Shown here one piece after another: positions 16,542 to 25,972 of a stretch of DNA of 64,000 nucleotides. The DNA is taken from NCBI RefSeq assembly GCF_034047335.1, contig NZ_CP139137.1, positions 1,736,001 to 1,800,000 of the forward strand, in the 5' to 3' direction. Each line of letters begins with the position of its first letter. The stretch's first letter is position 1. A program made the position numbers and the translations under genes. The notes under the pieces are model-generated. The model did no database searches and had not been told where the DNA came from. It saw nothing but the letters and a program-made list of their open reading frames with translations. The DNA is from Chryseobacterium sp. JJR-5R (GTDB taxonomy: Bacteria; Bacteroidota; Bacteroidia; Flavobacteriales; Weeksellaceae).

Positions 16542-17264
16542 CTATAACCCTTTTTTACCTTCGAGCCAGTATCCTTTTGCATAGATTTTTCCGCGGTGGC
16601 TGTTTTCCTTCAATACTTTTCTGAAATTTTGTAATGAGCGGACGTTTCCGGTCAATACAATATTGGCATCCGACCAGCCTCCATCATTAAATAAAGGCAA
16701 TTGCCGAATTTGATCCTGGTCCCGGAAAATATTATTTTTAGAAAAAACGGTACAGTTATCTAACCCGATTTGTTCAGGAATGTTCCTGTTTTGTTCATCC
16801 AGTTCTATGAAGAACTGGTAATCATGTCCATTCTGTCGGAGTAAAGGCAAAAAACTCAACATCAGGCTTAAAGAAGTTTCATCGCCGAAGATGATCTGCT
16901 TTTTAACTTTTGCATCATACTGTTTATCACTTCCCAGGACTGCCAATTTTATTTTTTCGCCGCCGGGCTGAAGTTCATTAATGTAATTTGCTCCGGGCGC
17001 ATTGCCGTGGATATGCACAATACACTCAATGAACCTGGCAGAAGGCTCAACATAAAATACCGTGTAATGCCGCATTTCGGTAGGGCTTACCCGAAAAGAA
17101 ACCGTGAATCCCGGTGTAAAATGCAATGCTGAAAAGTTTCCTTTCAGCCGGATGATTTTTATATTGGGATTAAGGTAGGTAACATGTTCTACTCTGACCA
17201 TCCTCAGCATTGAAGGTGCTAATTTCTCAAGGGTATCATTGATCCATTTTGGTGCTGTCGGCAT
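16542..17264 (-). CDS. Siderophore-interacting flavoprotein (FAD-binding, ViuB/YqjH-like)
   Basis: A 240-residue protein of the siderophore-interacting family, which uses NAD(P)H and FAD to reduce ferric-siderophore and release iron in the cytoplasm. Visible marks: the FAD-binding RHYTVFY (65-71), HGNAPGANY (86-94), the NAD-binding C-terminal domain with GDETSL, and the terminal GYW (231-233). It is 74 bases downstream of the AraC-type regulator on the same strand, a common pairing for iron-responsive control. Confidence 0.88.
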   Translation of the reverse strand: MPTAPKWINDTLEKLAPSMLRMVRVEHVTYLNPNIKIIRLKGNFSALHFTPGFTVSFRVSPTEMRHYTVFYVEPSARFIECIVHIHGNAPGANYINELQPGGEKIKLAVLGSDKQYDAKVKKQIIFGDETSLSLMLSFLPLLRQNGHDYQFFIELDEQNRNIPEQIGLDNCTVFSKNNIFRDQDQIRQLPLFNDGGWSDANIVLTGNVRSLQNFRKVLKENSHRGKIYAKGYWLEGKKGL

Positions 17265-17338
17265 ATCTTAAAATTTATGATACAAAGAAATGGAAAAGCA
17301 GGCTTTTTTAAAATGGATGAGAAGCGGTAAGTATTGGA

Positions 17339-18198
17339 CTATCCAAGGTTTTTATTCCGGAATGCCAGTGCCGTCATCCCGGCTATTTTCGTAAACAGCC
17401 GGGAAAAGTACGGATAATCGTCATAGCCGAGCTCCGTCGCAATTTCTTTGACTGATTTACCGGAATGGAACAACAGGCGCTTTGCCTCCAGAATGATACG
17501 CTGGTGAATGTGATAGGAAACCGTTTGCCCGGTTGATTTTTTCAGGCATTCGTTGAGGTAGGCGGCAGAAATATTCAGTTTTCCTGCATATTGGCTTGGA
17601 CTTTTCACCGTAAGAAAATGCTGATCCAGCAAAAGCTTGAAGTCTTTGGCTATAACTTCATGCCGTGCAGGCTGATCTGCACGATGGGTCAGGACCGGAA
17701 ACTGTGACATGAGAAATCCGACCAGGCTGTTACACGCATCCTTCATCATTAGGTAGTGCAGTTTTTCATTTTTACGCTGATAAAGTTTCCTGCAGACGGC
17801 TCCGGTTTCCGATGCTATGGAAAAAGTTTCAGGATCCAGTAGCAGAGGTCCGGCAGGTGTAATTTCTTTTAATAATTTGAGGTATTCCGGGTTTAAGTTT
17901 TCACTGCTGACCAGTAAAGTATCAAAAGTCGCATCATAGATAGAAATAACCCGGTGCACCTGAAAAGGCTGGATGTACATGACGGAATGTGCACTGATTT
18001 CATATTGCTGAAAGTCAATTTCAAAGATCCCGCCGCCTTCTTTAAGCATAAAAAAGATGTGATAGTCGTCTCTGTGGGCTTCTTTTATTTTTCAATTTCC
18101 AAATCTTTAACCGATGTTTCCACGAAAATAATTCCCGGGCTGTGAGCATCAGGAAAAGTATTGAGCGGAATAGATGGTGATGGTGATGGGGCTGACAT
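17339..18198 (-). pseudogene. AraC family transcriptional regulator, frameshifted near its N-terminus
   Basis: The main frame (17339-18049, 236 aa) has the double helix-turn-helix of AraC regulators in its last 100 residues (SVKEIATELGYDDYPYFSRLF). Family members normally carry more N-terminal sequence before 'HIFFMLKEGGG'. Just upstream, a second frame from ATG 18198 (MSAPSPSPSIPLNTF...) stops at 18085-18087, and adding one T to the T5 run 18088-18092 joins the two into a 286-aa protein. So the gene is either inactivated by a one-base deletion or the base is a sequencing error; the AraC domain may still be made from an internal start. It probably controls the adjacent siderophore-interacting gene. 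Confidence 0.75.
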
Positions 18199-18356
18199 TT
18201 TTTCTTATTGCATACTACCGAAATCAGGTTGATGATGAGTATATCATCAATCCAAATTTACAAAACATAATTCATTCAGGATCTGCTTTTTTCCAAGCTG
18301 CCTTTTGACAGGTCTGTATTGTCAGGTTTCGTTTTTGTTAATTTTTAAATCTCAGT

Positions 18357-18546
18357 TTATTTATTAAGTGCAGATTTCATATCCTTTTCATCTGCGTACC
18401 TTATTTCTATATCAGGCAGGCAAGGGTTTTTCATAATGCCGGCTTGAAGAGGCTCGATGAGATGATTTTCATGCGGGGTATTTTTTAAGCCTCATCATTT
18501 TCTTTAAGCTCCAGAAACTTGTTTCCGGCAATTAAAGCATATTGTA
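18357..18546 (-). pseudogene. Possible gene relic between the ABC exporter and AraC genes
   Basis: Minus-strand sequence reads ALIAGNKFLELKENDEA, then stops. Adding one base at GCTTAAAAAATACC continues it as LKNTPHENHLIEPLQAGIM and on to a stop at 18357-18359. The joined reading has coding-like composition but no family is recognised and no clear start remains. It overlaps or abuts the 3' end of the ABC gene. The rest of 18199-18356 shows nothing. Low confidence. Confidence 0.3.
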
Positions 18547-20349
18547 TTATACACCCGGTTTCACCATCTTTCGTTCCCCGATCTGCTGGCGCCACATGGC
18601 ATAGTATAATCCTTTTAATTCCAACAGATTTTCATGGGAGCCGGTTTCAATTACCTTGCCGCGTTCCAGGACATAAATCCGGTCGGCATGCATAATGGTG
18701 CTCAGGCGGTGCGCGATCAGGACGGTAATCTGGTTTTTTTCCTCAGAGATTTCCCTGATGGTGGAGGTGATTTCCTCTTCCGTAATGCTGTCCAGAGCGG
18801 AAGTGGCTTCATCAAAAATCAGCAAATGGGGTTTTCTCAATAAAGCCCTCGCAATGGCAATCCGCTGTTTCTCGCCGCCGCTTAATTTTAATCCGCCTTC
18901 ACCGATTACGGTATCGATGCCTTTTTCAGCCCGTTCGATCAGTGCAGTGCTGCTGGATTTCTGTAAAGCGATGCGCAGATCTTCCTCTGTTGCCTCCGGA
19001 TTGACGAATAAAAGATTTTCTTTGATGGTGCCCGCAAAAAGCTGGGTGTCCTGTGTCACGAAACCGATCTGGTTCCTGAGCTCGTCAAAATCAAATTCAT
19101 TCCCGTTTACCTTATTATAGAATATAGAACCTTCTTTCGGGCGGTACAGCCCGACCAGTAGTTTCACCAGTGTGCTTTTCCCGGAGCCGCTCGGTCCTAC
19201 AAATGCGATGGTTTCCCCATTCTTTACGTCAAATGAAATGTCGTTCAGGGCTTTATAGGAGGCGGTCAGGTGCTGGAACGAAACGTTGTTAAATTCCAGC
19301 TGGTCAATAGCGCCGATTTTTACGGGTGTCAGCGGTTTATCTTCAGCAGGTTTTTTCATCAGTTTATCGAAATTGTTCAGCGAGGCCTGGGCTTCACGGT
19401 AGGAAATAATGATGTTCCCGATTTCCTGCATCGGCCCGAAAATGAAGAATCCGTAAAACATTAAGGACAGGTACTGTCCCGGCGTCACAATATTCCTGAA
19501 AATTAAAAACAGAAGGGTAAGGGTAATTAATTGCTGTAGGAAATTCACCATAGTGCCCTGGATGAAACTCAGCGAGCGGATGCTTTTTACTTTCTTCAGT
19601 TCAAGTCCCAGGATTTTATACGTATTGTTGTTGAGCCGCCTGACTTCCTGTTTGGTCAGGCCTAAACTTTTTACAATTTCAATATTCCGTAAGCTTTCCG
19701 TTGTGCTTCCGGCCAGGCCGGTGGTTTCCGTAACAATGGTTTTCTGGATATGTTTAATCCTTTTGCTCAGCAGGTTCGTAATAAATGCAATCAGGAAAAT
19801 TCCTACGACATACACCGGCATAATAGACAAGTGCAGGCGGATCGCATATATGGAAACGAAGATAATGCTCACCAGGATCCCGAAAAAGATATTGATGAAG
19901 TTGGTAATGAACTTTACGGAATCTTCCCGTACTTTGGTTAGAACAGAAAGGGTTTCCCCGCTTCGCTGGTCCTCAAATTCCTGATAGGGCAGGGCCATGG
20001 AATGCTGCAGACCGTCGGTAAAGATATTGGCGCCGAACTTTTGGGTGATTACACTCACCACATAATCCTGAAAGGCTTTGGCAATCCGGCTTACCATCGC
20101 AGTCCCTATAAGCAGTCCCAGAAAATAGAATACCCCGTGGTAAACGTCAGTCCCGTACAGGTACTGGTCCAGGTTCCGGGGCATGGTTTTCTGCTTGTCA
20201 AAAAAATTGGGATGGGTTACGAGCTGGTCTAAAATATTTCCGGTGATCGCCGGGCCGAACAGGGAAAATACCTGATTAACGGTTGCTAAGGCCAAGGATA
20301 AAATCAGCAACCATTTATGGGGTTTTAAATAATTAAATAATGTTTTCAT
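18547..20349 (-). CDS. ABC exporter, fused permease and ATPase (MsbA-like)
   Basis: A 600-residue half-transporter: six membrane helices in residues about 10-320, then an ATPase with Walker A GPSGSGKST (385-393), Q-loop VTQD, signature LSGGE (489-493), Walker B IFDE (D513, E514) and H-loop AHR (H547). Such proteins dimerise and export lipids or drugs across the inner membrane. No periplasmic partner is encoded beside it, so substrate is open. Confidence 0.92.
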   Translation of the reverse strand: MKTLFNYLKPHKWLLILSLALATVNQVFSLFGPAITGNILDQLVTHPNFFDKQKTMPRNLDQYLYGTDVYHGVFYFLGLLIGTAMVSRIAKAFQDYVVSVITQKFGANIFTDGLQHSMALPYQEFEDQRSGETLSVLTKVREDSVKFITNFINIFFGILVSIIFVSIYAIRLHLSIMPVYVVGIFLIAFITNLLSKRIKHIQKTIVTETTGLAGSTTESLRNIEIVKSLGLTKQEVRRLNNNTYKILGLELKKVKSIRSLSFIQGTMVNFLQQLITLTLLFLIFRNIVTPGQYLSLMFYGFFIFGPMQEIGNIIISYREAQASLNNFDKLMKKPAEDKPLTPVKIGAIDQLEFNNVSFQHLTASYKALNDISFDVKNGETIAFVGPSGSGKSTLVKLLVGLYRPKEGSIFYNKVNGNEFDFDELRNQIGFVTQDTQLFAGTIKENLLFVNPEATEEDLRIALQKSSSTALIERAEKGIDTVIGEGGLKLSGGEKQRIAIARALLRKPHLLIFDEATSALDSITEEEITSTIREISEEKNQITVLIAHRLSTIMHADRIYVLERGKVIETGSHENLLELKGLYYAMWRQQIGERKMVKPGV

Positions 20350-20478
20350 TCTTCTACAGACTTGCCGGCAAAATTACAGATATAAATCGGATCCCATAAG
20401 ATTTAATACCGATCAGTTTTATAGCGTATTTTCTTAGAATGGAATAGGGATGACGGACGACGGACCGGCTGCAGCCAG

Positions 20479-21531
20479 TTATCTGGTAATCTCGGTATAG
20501 ATTTCATTCATCAGATCCCTTACCAGGCTTCCGTTCTGATGATTGGAAAGCACCACAATGGCGACCTGATGGTCCGGGGAATACCTGATTAAGCTGGAAT
20601 TGCCGAAAGTATCGCCGTCTTTTTCAACAAAACCGTTCCCGATTTCCCAGCCGAGCCCGATTTTTTTACGGCTGTCTTCATAATACGTTTTCTCCGTAAG
20701 TTTCCTCAGAGATATAAAATCTTTATTCTGTAAAAAGGCTTTCAGATAGGTAAGCAGGTCTACCGCATTGGAATGGAGCCCGCCTGCCGGGTTTGCCTGA
20801 TTCAAGATCATGGGTTTCTGGGCTTCGCCCTGCTGGCTGTACAAGCCTGCACGGTTTTTACTGTCCGTCACACTGAATGAAGTGGAGTTCATGTGTAAAG
20901 GCTTCAGGATCTGGTCTTCTACCATACGCTCATAACTGATCTTTGATTGATCTGCAAGGATATTCCCCAAAAGGGCAAATGCATAATTGTTGTATTGGTA
21001 TTGCCTGAAAGAAGAAAGGGAATCGGTTGACTTTAGAACATCATACAGGTATTTTCTGTCGACAAACCTGAACGGATTGGATGGATCCTTATCCATTAAA
21101 TCTGAAAAGTACCGGTCGTTGCTGAGGTTTGGCAGTCCCGATTGGTGCGAGGCCAGATCTGTAAGTAAAATTCTTTTGTTCAGAGCACAGCCAAACGGTA
21201 CGTCTTTCGGCAGATAGCCGTCGATAAAATCAAACGCATTGATGCTGCCCTTATTTATTTCCTGTGCCAATAACAGGGCCGTAAATGTTTTTGTAGCGGA
21301 ACCGATTTCAAAAAGGGTGGTGCTGTCTGTCTTTGCCTTTTCGTTTTTCTGCAGGCTGCCGTATGCGTAATAACGGGTTTTGGAGCCTTCATAAACACCG
21401 ATTACCAGACCGACACCGGGAAATTTGCTCCATTGTTTCCGGACGGCTGCATCGATAAATTTCTGACGGTTTTGGCTGAAACAGGAAATGGACGTGATAA
21501 AACACAGTAAAAGAATAAGATTTTTATTCAT
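20479..21531 (-). CDS. Serine hydrolase, class C beta-lactamase/PBP fold
   Basis: A 350-residue protein with signal peptide (MNKNLILLLCFITSISCFSQ) and the SxxK motif S78-A-T-K81, the catalytic nucleophile and base; a YNN at 180-182 is the tyrosine motif. This is the beta-lactamase/transpeptidase-like serine hydrolase family, probably an exported esterase or peptidase of unknown target. The gene stands alone in this stretch. Confidence 0.85.
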   Translation of the reverse strand: MNKNLILLLCFITSISCFSQNRQKFIDAAVRKQWSKFPGVGLVIGVYEGSKTRYYAYGSLQKNEKAKTDSTTLFEIGSATKTFTALLLAQEINKGSINAFDFIDGYLPKDVPFGCALNKRILLTDLASHQSGLPNLSNDRYFSDLMDKDPSNPFRFVDRKYLYDVLKSTDSLSSFRQYQYNNYAFALLGNILADQSKISYERMVEDQILKPLHMNSTSFSVTDSKNRAGLYSQQGEAQKPMILNQANPAGGLHSNAVDLLTYLKAFLQNKDFISLRKLTEKTYYEDSRKKIGLGWEIGNGFVEKDGDTFGNSSLIRYSPDHQVAIVVLSNHQNGSLVRDLMNEIYTEITR

Positions 21532-21562
21532 GAGAATTTTTAAATATGGGTCGGATTATCCT

Positions 21563-21597
21563 GCAGATTGTTACAATACGATACTGTAACAATCTGC
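21563..21597. terminator. Perfect 13-bp inverted repeat between two minus-strand genes
   Basis: Arms 21563-21575 and 21585-21597 pair perfectly around a 9-base loop. It lies just past the stop of the AAA ATPase gene. No strong T run follows on the minus strand, so it is a possible, not certain, terminator. Confidence 0.5.
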
Positions 21598-21617
21598 TGT
21601 TTTAGGCTCACAGGCGA

Positions 21618-22334
21618 TTATTCCTCAATTGATCCCGCTTCAAGCTTTTTAATCAGGTTTCCTTTGATTACCGTAAAGGCGTGGTCTTTCGCTTCCGCAA
21701 ATGAAATCCCGTATTTCCGCTCAATATTTCTCAGGTCTTCCGGAAATTTAGCTAAAACCTTGTCATAAAAAGCATCCAGGAAATCTGCGGAAGGCATCCC
21801 GTAATCAATCTTCAGCTGGAAACGCCTCAGCAAAGCCGTATCTATAATTTCCGCATGGTTCGTGGCACACAGCAGCAGGGCATTTTCAGGATAATAATCA
21901 ATCAGCTGCAACAAGGTATTAACCAGTCTTCTCATTTCTCCGACATCCTTATCGTCGCTGCCTCTCGCTTTCCCGATCTGGTCCAGCTCATCAAGGAACA
22001 GGACCGAACGCTCCCGGGCTGCCTTATCAAAAATCATTTTGATGTTCTGGGAAGTTTCACCGATCCTTGAGGAAACGATGTTACTTAAATTAAGGATGAT
22101 GATGTTCCTTCCCAAAGCACGGGCAACCGCTTTTGCCGTCATGGTTTTCCCACAGCCGGAACTTCCCCGGAGCAGTACCTTGTTGTTCACCGGCAGGCCG
22201 TATTCCTGCAGTTCTTTACTGTAGGTATGTTCTTTGATAAGTTGTACAAAACGTCGCTTATTCTGCGGCTCCAGGAATACATCGTCAAGAGAAACTTCTT
22301 CTTTGTCCTGGATAATAAGGTTGTATAAATTCAT
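21618..22334 (-). CDS. AAA family ATPase
   Basis: A 238-residue single AAA module. Walker A GSSGCGKT (57-64), Walker B VLFLDELD (111-118), sensor-1 Asn in CATNH (159) and the arginine pair LRRF (170-171). It resembles the small ATPases of the FtsH/CDC48-type lineage without a protease or second domain. There is no signal peptide. The MepB gene lies 39 bases upstream on the same strand, so the two are probably co-transcribed. Confidence 0.85.
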   Translation of the reverse strand: MNLYNLIIQDKEEVSLDDVFLEPQNKRRFVQLIKEHTYSKELQEYGLPVNNKVLLRGSSGCGKTMTAKAVARALGRNIIILNLSNIVSSRIGETSQNIKMIFDKAARERSVLFLDELDQIGKARGSDDKDVGEMRRLVNTLLQLIDYYPENALLLCATNHAEIIDTALLRRFQLKIDYGMPSADFLDAFYDKVLAKFPEDLRNIERKYGISFAEAKDHAFTVIKGNLIKKLEAGSIEE

Positions 22335-22373
22335 TGTATATCGGAATTACAGGCAAAGATAAAGCTTAAAAAT

Positions 22374-22883
22374 TCAAATTTTTGTGTCCAAGATGGCTCT
22401 GCATTTTTCCAGGCAGTCAGGATCGGAAAAACTGATAAAGGATTTTTTCTGCCAGAGCCTTGTTTTTTCTGCCTGTCTGCTTTCAGGGATATCCCAGGCA
22501 GCATATACTCTGAAGCCGCGCTTTCCTGTTTGTAATGAAGTTGTTAAAATTTTATGCCGGACTAAGGTATCCTTGCTGAAAAAGAAAAAGCCCTGTCGGT
22601 TTTTATCTTCAGCAGCGATGATGAAAAAATCAAAAGGATGAGTTGATGCAAACGGTTCTGTTTCTCTGGTGTGGGGGTTCCTTTTCCATAATGTCACGAA
22701 ATGCCCAGTTTTCTTAGGAGTAATTTTGGCTTTCCGGAATTTTATGCTGAGTTGGCCAAGCCTAAAATTATATCCTGAATAATCCTCACATTCTGCGTCT
22801 TTATCTAAATCAGTAATAGGAAGCCCCAGCCTGTCAAAAATTGTATGCCGGATCAGTTCGATCTCTTTTATCATCAGTACCAT
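22374..22883 (-). CDS. MepB family protein
   Basis: A 169-residue protein with the family's conserved core: FRKAKITPKKTGHFVTLWKR (residues about 50-68) and PFDFFIIAAED, then FFFSKDTL. MepB is known from the staphylococcal mepRAB locus and is of unknown function. It precedes the AAA ATPase gene by 39 bases, a pairing seen here only by position. Confidence 0.85.
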   Translation of the reverse strand: MVLMIKEIELIRHTIFDRLGLPITDLDKDAECEDYSGYNFRLGQLSIKFRKAKITPKKTGHFVTLWKRNPHTRETEPFASTHPFDFFIIAAEDKNRQGFFFFSKDTLVRHKILTTSLQTGKRGFRVYAAWDIPESRQAEKTRLWQKKSFISFSDPDCLEKCRAILDTKI

Positions 22884-22932
22884 TTTAAATTAAAGGCAAA
22901 CATAGGAATTATTACCGTTTGAGGTATAAAGC

Positions 22933-22959
22933 AAAAAGGCCGAACAAAAAAGTTCGACC
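22933..22959 (-). terminator. Terminator on the minus strand after the 27-aa gene
   Basis: On the minus strand GGTCGAAC, T6, GTTCGGCC (one mismatch) is followed by TTTTTGC. It lies 160 bases downstream of the 27-residue gene. Confidence 0.6.
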
Positions 22960-23120
22960 CTATCGGCTATAATAAAAATTAAAGATTTCCTTAGTGTTGT
23001 TGCTTATGCTTCCCTGTGTGTCTCATTGATATTGATAAGATCCGGCTGAAACATAAACCGTAGCATTCATTTGTGTGTTCCTGTGTTCGCTGAAATCTCA
23101 GCCCTAAAATTAAATTGCAG

Positions 23121-23204
23121 TTAGTTTCTCTCTTCTCTTTTCACGGTTGCGAAATAAGAGGCAAAAACGACTAAACAAGTTGCGATTCCGATGTAAGTTA
23201 ACAT
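23121..23204 (-). CDS. 27-aa single-pass membrane peptide
   Basis: ATG at 23204, TAA at 23121. The product MLTYIGIATCLVVFASYFAT + VKREERN is one transmembrane helix with a positively charged tail, in the size range of small respiratory or transporter subunits such as CydX or CcoQ, though no such identity is claimed. It is missed by ordinary ORF cut-offs. Start and stop are clean, a terminator follows, and the sequence sits alone in a 850-base gap. Confidence 0.5.
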   Translation of the reverse strand: MLTYIGIATCLVVFASYFATVKREERN

Positions 23205-23740
23205 TTTATTGTATTTTTAATTATTTGATTATTTATTGCTAATTCCGTACTGCAATATTACAACTTTAAAATGATACTCCAAATGAAATAATTATGATGT
23301 TTATCAGTAAGTTATGAGGCTTTTATTCAGGATTTTGTTGATATTTGTTTACATTAATTTAATGTATTTTAATTATTTTTATATCGTATTTGTTATTTTA
23401 TTCGTAAAAAATTATTGATCTGTTAATAACTTAAGGTCTTCTATTTACAGATTGACAAAAACAAAAATTAAATGATGAAGAGCATAACAATATAAAAAAG
23501 GCGAAAATATGTCACCTTATTTTGATCTAAAGTTAACGGAATTTAATCTGGGTTCAAAAAACAGTGATATATAAATGTTGTTTTATTGAGTGATTTCCTT
23601 ATTTATTTATATGCATAATGGTGAAAACTGTACACCGCTTAGTACAGTGTATCAGCTTATAAGAAAATCTGAATGATTATTCAGTTTACAGGATAAGTAA
23701 ACAAAAGGTGAGTAGAAGAGAGCAGGATTATTCTGTTGTA
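23205..23740. other. AT-rich gap without a recognised gene
   Basis: About 536 bases with low GC. It probably holds the promoter of the 27-aa gene. No conserved motif, RNA fold or repeat was seen. Confidence 0.4.
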
Positions 23741-24475
23741 TTAATAAAGCTGCTGATCGTTTTCACAGTAGAAGCTTCTTCTTTTGCCGTTTCCGGTCTG
23801 CTTTTTAACCATCTTTCCGCCACATTTCGGGCATACTTTTTTCGTGTGGGCAAGCCAGTGCTCCTTCAGTGTAAGATCGCGTTTCCATTTCAGGAAGTCA
23901 AAGCTGTAATTGCGGGCTTCTTCAATCAATTCTTTGATCTTTTTTGCGGGCATATTTCCCAAAAGGCTTTCCGGCTGGACTCCGATTCTGAAAAGTACTT
24001 CATTTTTAATAATGTTTCCGACTCCTGAAAAAATATCCTGATCCATGAGTGCGTCACAGACCATCATTTCCGGATGTAATTTTAATTTTTTCGCTGTTTT
24101 CTTAGGGTTCCACGCATCACTCATCACATCGGCTTCCCAGTCTATACCGGATAAAAATTCAGGGTCAACCAGTTTTACATTACATGTATAGAAATACAGT
24201 GAGCCTTCTTTAAAAATAAGTGACAACCGCAGCTGTCGGTCGGGTTTTGTCTGTTCATTGATTTCGTAGGAGCCGAACATCAGTAAATGGATTCTTACGA
24301 CCATACCTTCAAAAACCAGATACGTCTGCTTTCCGAAAGTCCGTACTTCCTTTAAAATTTTCCCTTCGAAAATATCTTTTTCGAACCTGGCGTCACCGCC
24401 GGCCTCCATCACTTTTTTTCCTGTGAACTTCTGGAGATCTTCTTTCATTAAAAATACGGTAGGACCTTCTGGCAT
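23741..24475 (-). CDS. Fpg/Nei family DNA glycosylase
   Basis: A 244-residue base-excision enzyme; ATG 24475 is fixed by the required MPEGP start, since Pro2 is the catalytic nucleophile and Glu3 the acid. The beta-hairpin lysine is in FGKQTYLVF. The helix-two-turn-helix is DALMDQDIFSGVGNIIKNE. The C-terminal zinc finger reads CPKC...FYCENDQ, with Asp at the place of the fourth Cys (see findings). The enzyme removes oxidised bases. It is divergent from dgt, with 67 bases between the starts. Confidence 0.9.
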   Translation of the reverse strand: MPEGPTVFLMKEDLQKFTGKKVMEAGGDARFEKDIFEGKILKEVRTFGKQTYLVFEGMVVRIHLLMFGSYEINEQTKPDRQLRLSLIFKEGSLYFYTCNVKLVDPEFLSGIDWEADVMSDAWNPKKTAKKLKLHPEMMVCDALMDQDIFSGVGNIIKNEVLFRIGVQPESLLGNMPAKKIKELIEEARNYSFDFLKWKRDLTLKEHWLAHTKKVCPKCGGKMVKKQTGNGKRRSFYCENDQQLY

Positions 24476-24530
24476 CGCTTTATTTTCTGATAAAAATTCA
24501 AATAGTATTCCGTAAAAATAAAAATTAAAG

Positions 24531-24538
24531 TAATTTTG
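24531..24538 (+). promoter_or_regulatory. dgt: Candidate promoter -7 element at dgt
   Basis: TAATTTTG matches TAnnTTTG exactly, 4 bases before the first ATG of dgt, which would imply a leaderless or nearly leaderless message. No -33 TTG is obvious, so confidence is low. Confidence 0.3.
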
Positions 24539-24542
24539 AAAA

Positions 24543-25901
24543 ATGATGAACTTAAACCGGATTTTCACCAACCAGCGTACAGGCAATAATCCACACACGA
24601 AGGCTTCAAGGACGGATTTCCAGAGAGACTTTGACCGAATTATTTTTTCATCGGCCTTCAGGAGGCTTCAGAACAAAACCCAGGTCTTTCCGCTTCCCGG
24701 GAGTGTCTTCGTGCACAACCGCCTGACGCATTCGCTGGAAGTTTCATCGGTAGGAAGAAGCCTGGGAAGTGTCATGGGAGAATATATCCACGATCATTTT
24801 AAGGATGACTTAACGGAAGAAGCCGGAAGTTTTTACCTGCATAACCTGGGACACGTTATTGCCGCGGCCTGCCTGTGCCATGATGTCGGCAATCCGGCTT
24901 TCGGGCATTCGGGGGAAGATGCCATCGCCAGTTATTTTGAAAGGAATGAAAATGACCTGAAGCCCAAATTCAATGAAAAGGAATGGGCAGACCTGGTGAA
25001 TTTTGAAGGAAACGCCAACGCCATTAGGGTATTGGCCCAGCAGCAGCAGGGAAAAGACGAGGGCGGCATCCAGCTGACATTTTCCACACTGGCAAGCATT
25101 GCCAAATATCCGTGTGAGGCCATTGCCAAGAAAAAAGGGATCATCCACCGTAAAAAATTCGGATTTTTCCAGAACGAAAAAGATATTTTCCTTGAAATTG
25201 CCGGCGGGACAGGGTTGATTTCGGAAAGCGAAGAACCGTATATCTTCAAAAGGCATCCGTTTGTATGGCTGGTAGAAGCGGCAGACGATATCTGCTATAA
25301 TATCATTGATATGGAAGATGCTCACCGGCTGGGGATTGTATCCACGGCGGACTGCAAGAATCTGTTTTTTGAGCTCGTGAAGTCGGAAACCGATGACGTG
25401 AACCGGATTGACCGGAAACTGGCCTCGATCTCCAATGAAAATGAACAGATTTCTTATTTAAGGGCCAAGGTCATTAACGCTCTGATTAATAAATCGCTTG
25501 AAATGTATAAACTTCATTTCAACACCATTCTTGAAGGCAACCTGGAACATGCCCTGCTGGATCTTTATAAAACCGAAAACACGACCTTACAGGACATCGA
25601 AACCTTCTCCATAGAAAAAATATATAACCACAAAGCGGTGGTAGAAATAGAAAATGCGGGCTATAATGTGATGTATGAGCTGCTGGATCATTTTATACCG
25701 TCTATTTTAAAATCTTCAGACCAGAGGAAATCCTATGATATAAAAGCCCTGAAGCTTCTGCCGAAACAGTTTTTGTATGAAGCGGGCACCGACTATCAGA
25801 AAGTTCTTGGGGTTATTGATTTTGTTTCCGGCATGACGGACAACTATGCCACGGACCTGTACCGTAAAATCAAGGGTATCGACATCGGGATGACCGTATA
25901 G
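24543..25901 (+). CDS. dgt: dGTP triphosphohydrolase
   Basis: A 452-residue HD-domain enzyme that splits dGTP (and relatives) to nucleoside and triphosphate. NRLTHSLEVSSVGRSLG supplies the first His, CHDVGNPAFGHSGEDA the HD pair. The early SSAFRRLQNKTQVFPL is conserved in the family. Two ATGs are adjacent (24543, 24546). Divergent from a DNA glycosylase, both belonging to genome-quality control. Confidence 0.93.
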   Translation: MMNLNRIFTNQRTGNNPHTKASRTDFQRDFDRIIFSSAFRRLQNKTQVFPLPGSVFVHNRLTHSLEVSSVGRSLGSVMGEYIHDHFKDDLTEEAGSFYLHNLGHVIAAACLCHDVGNPAFGHSGEDAIASYFERNENDLKPKFNEKEWADLVNFEGNANAIRVLAQQQQGKDEGGIQLTFSTLASIAKYPCEAIAKKKGIIHRKKFGFFQNEKDIFLEIAGGTGLISESEEPYIFKRHPFVWLVEAADDICYNIIDMEDAHRLGIVSTADCKNLFFELVKSETDDVNRIDRKLASISNENEQISYLRAKVINALINKSLEMYKLHFNTILEGNLEHALLDLYKTENTTLQDIETFSIEKIYNHKAVVEIENAGYNVMYELLDHFIPSILKSSDQRKSYDIKALKLLPKQFLYEAGTDYQKVLGVIDFVSGMTDNYATDLYRKIKGIDIGMTV

Positions 25902-25972
25902 AATTATGCGTTTTATTTGATTTTCAGCCGGGAAAACTGTATCTTATCAGCTAATTGATAAATAAAAACAAT

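Noticed and set aside
18060..18095. Programmed frameshift in the AraC gene
   Set aside because: No slippery heptamer with downstream structure is evident; loss of one T in a T run is the simpler reading.
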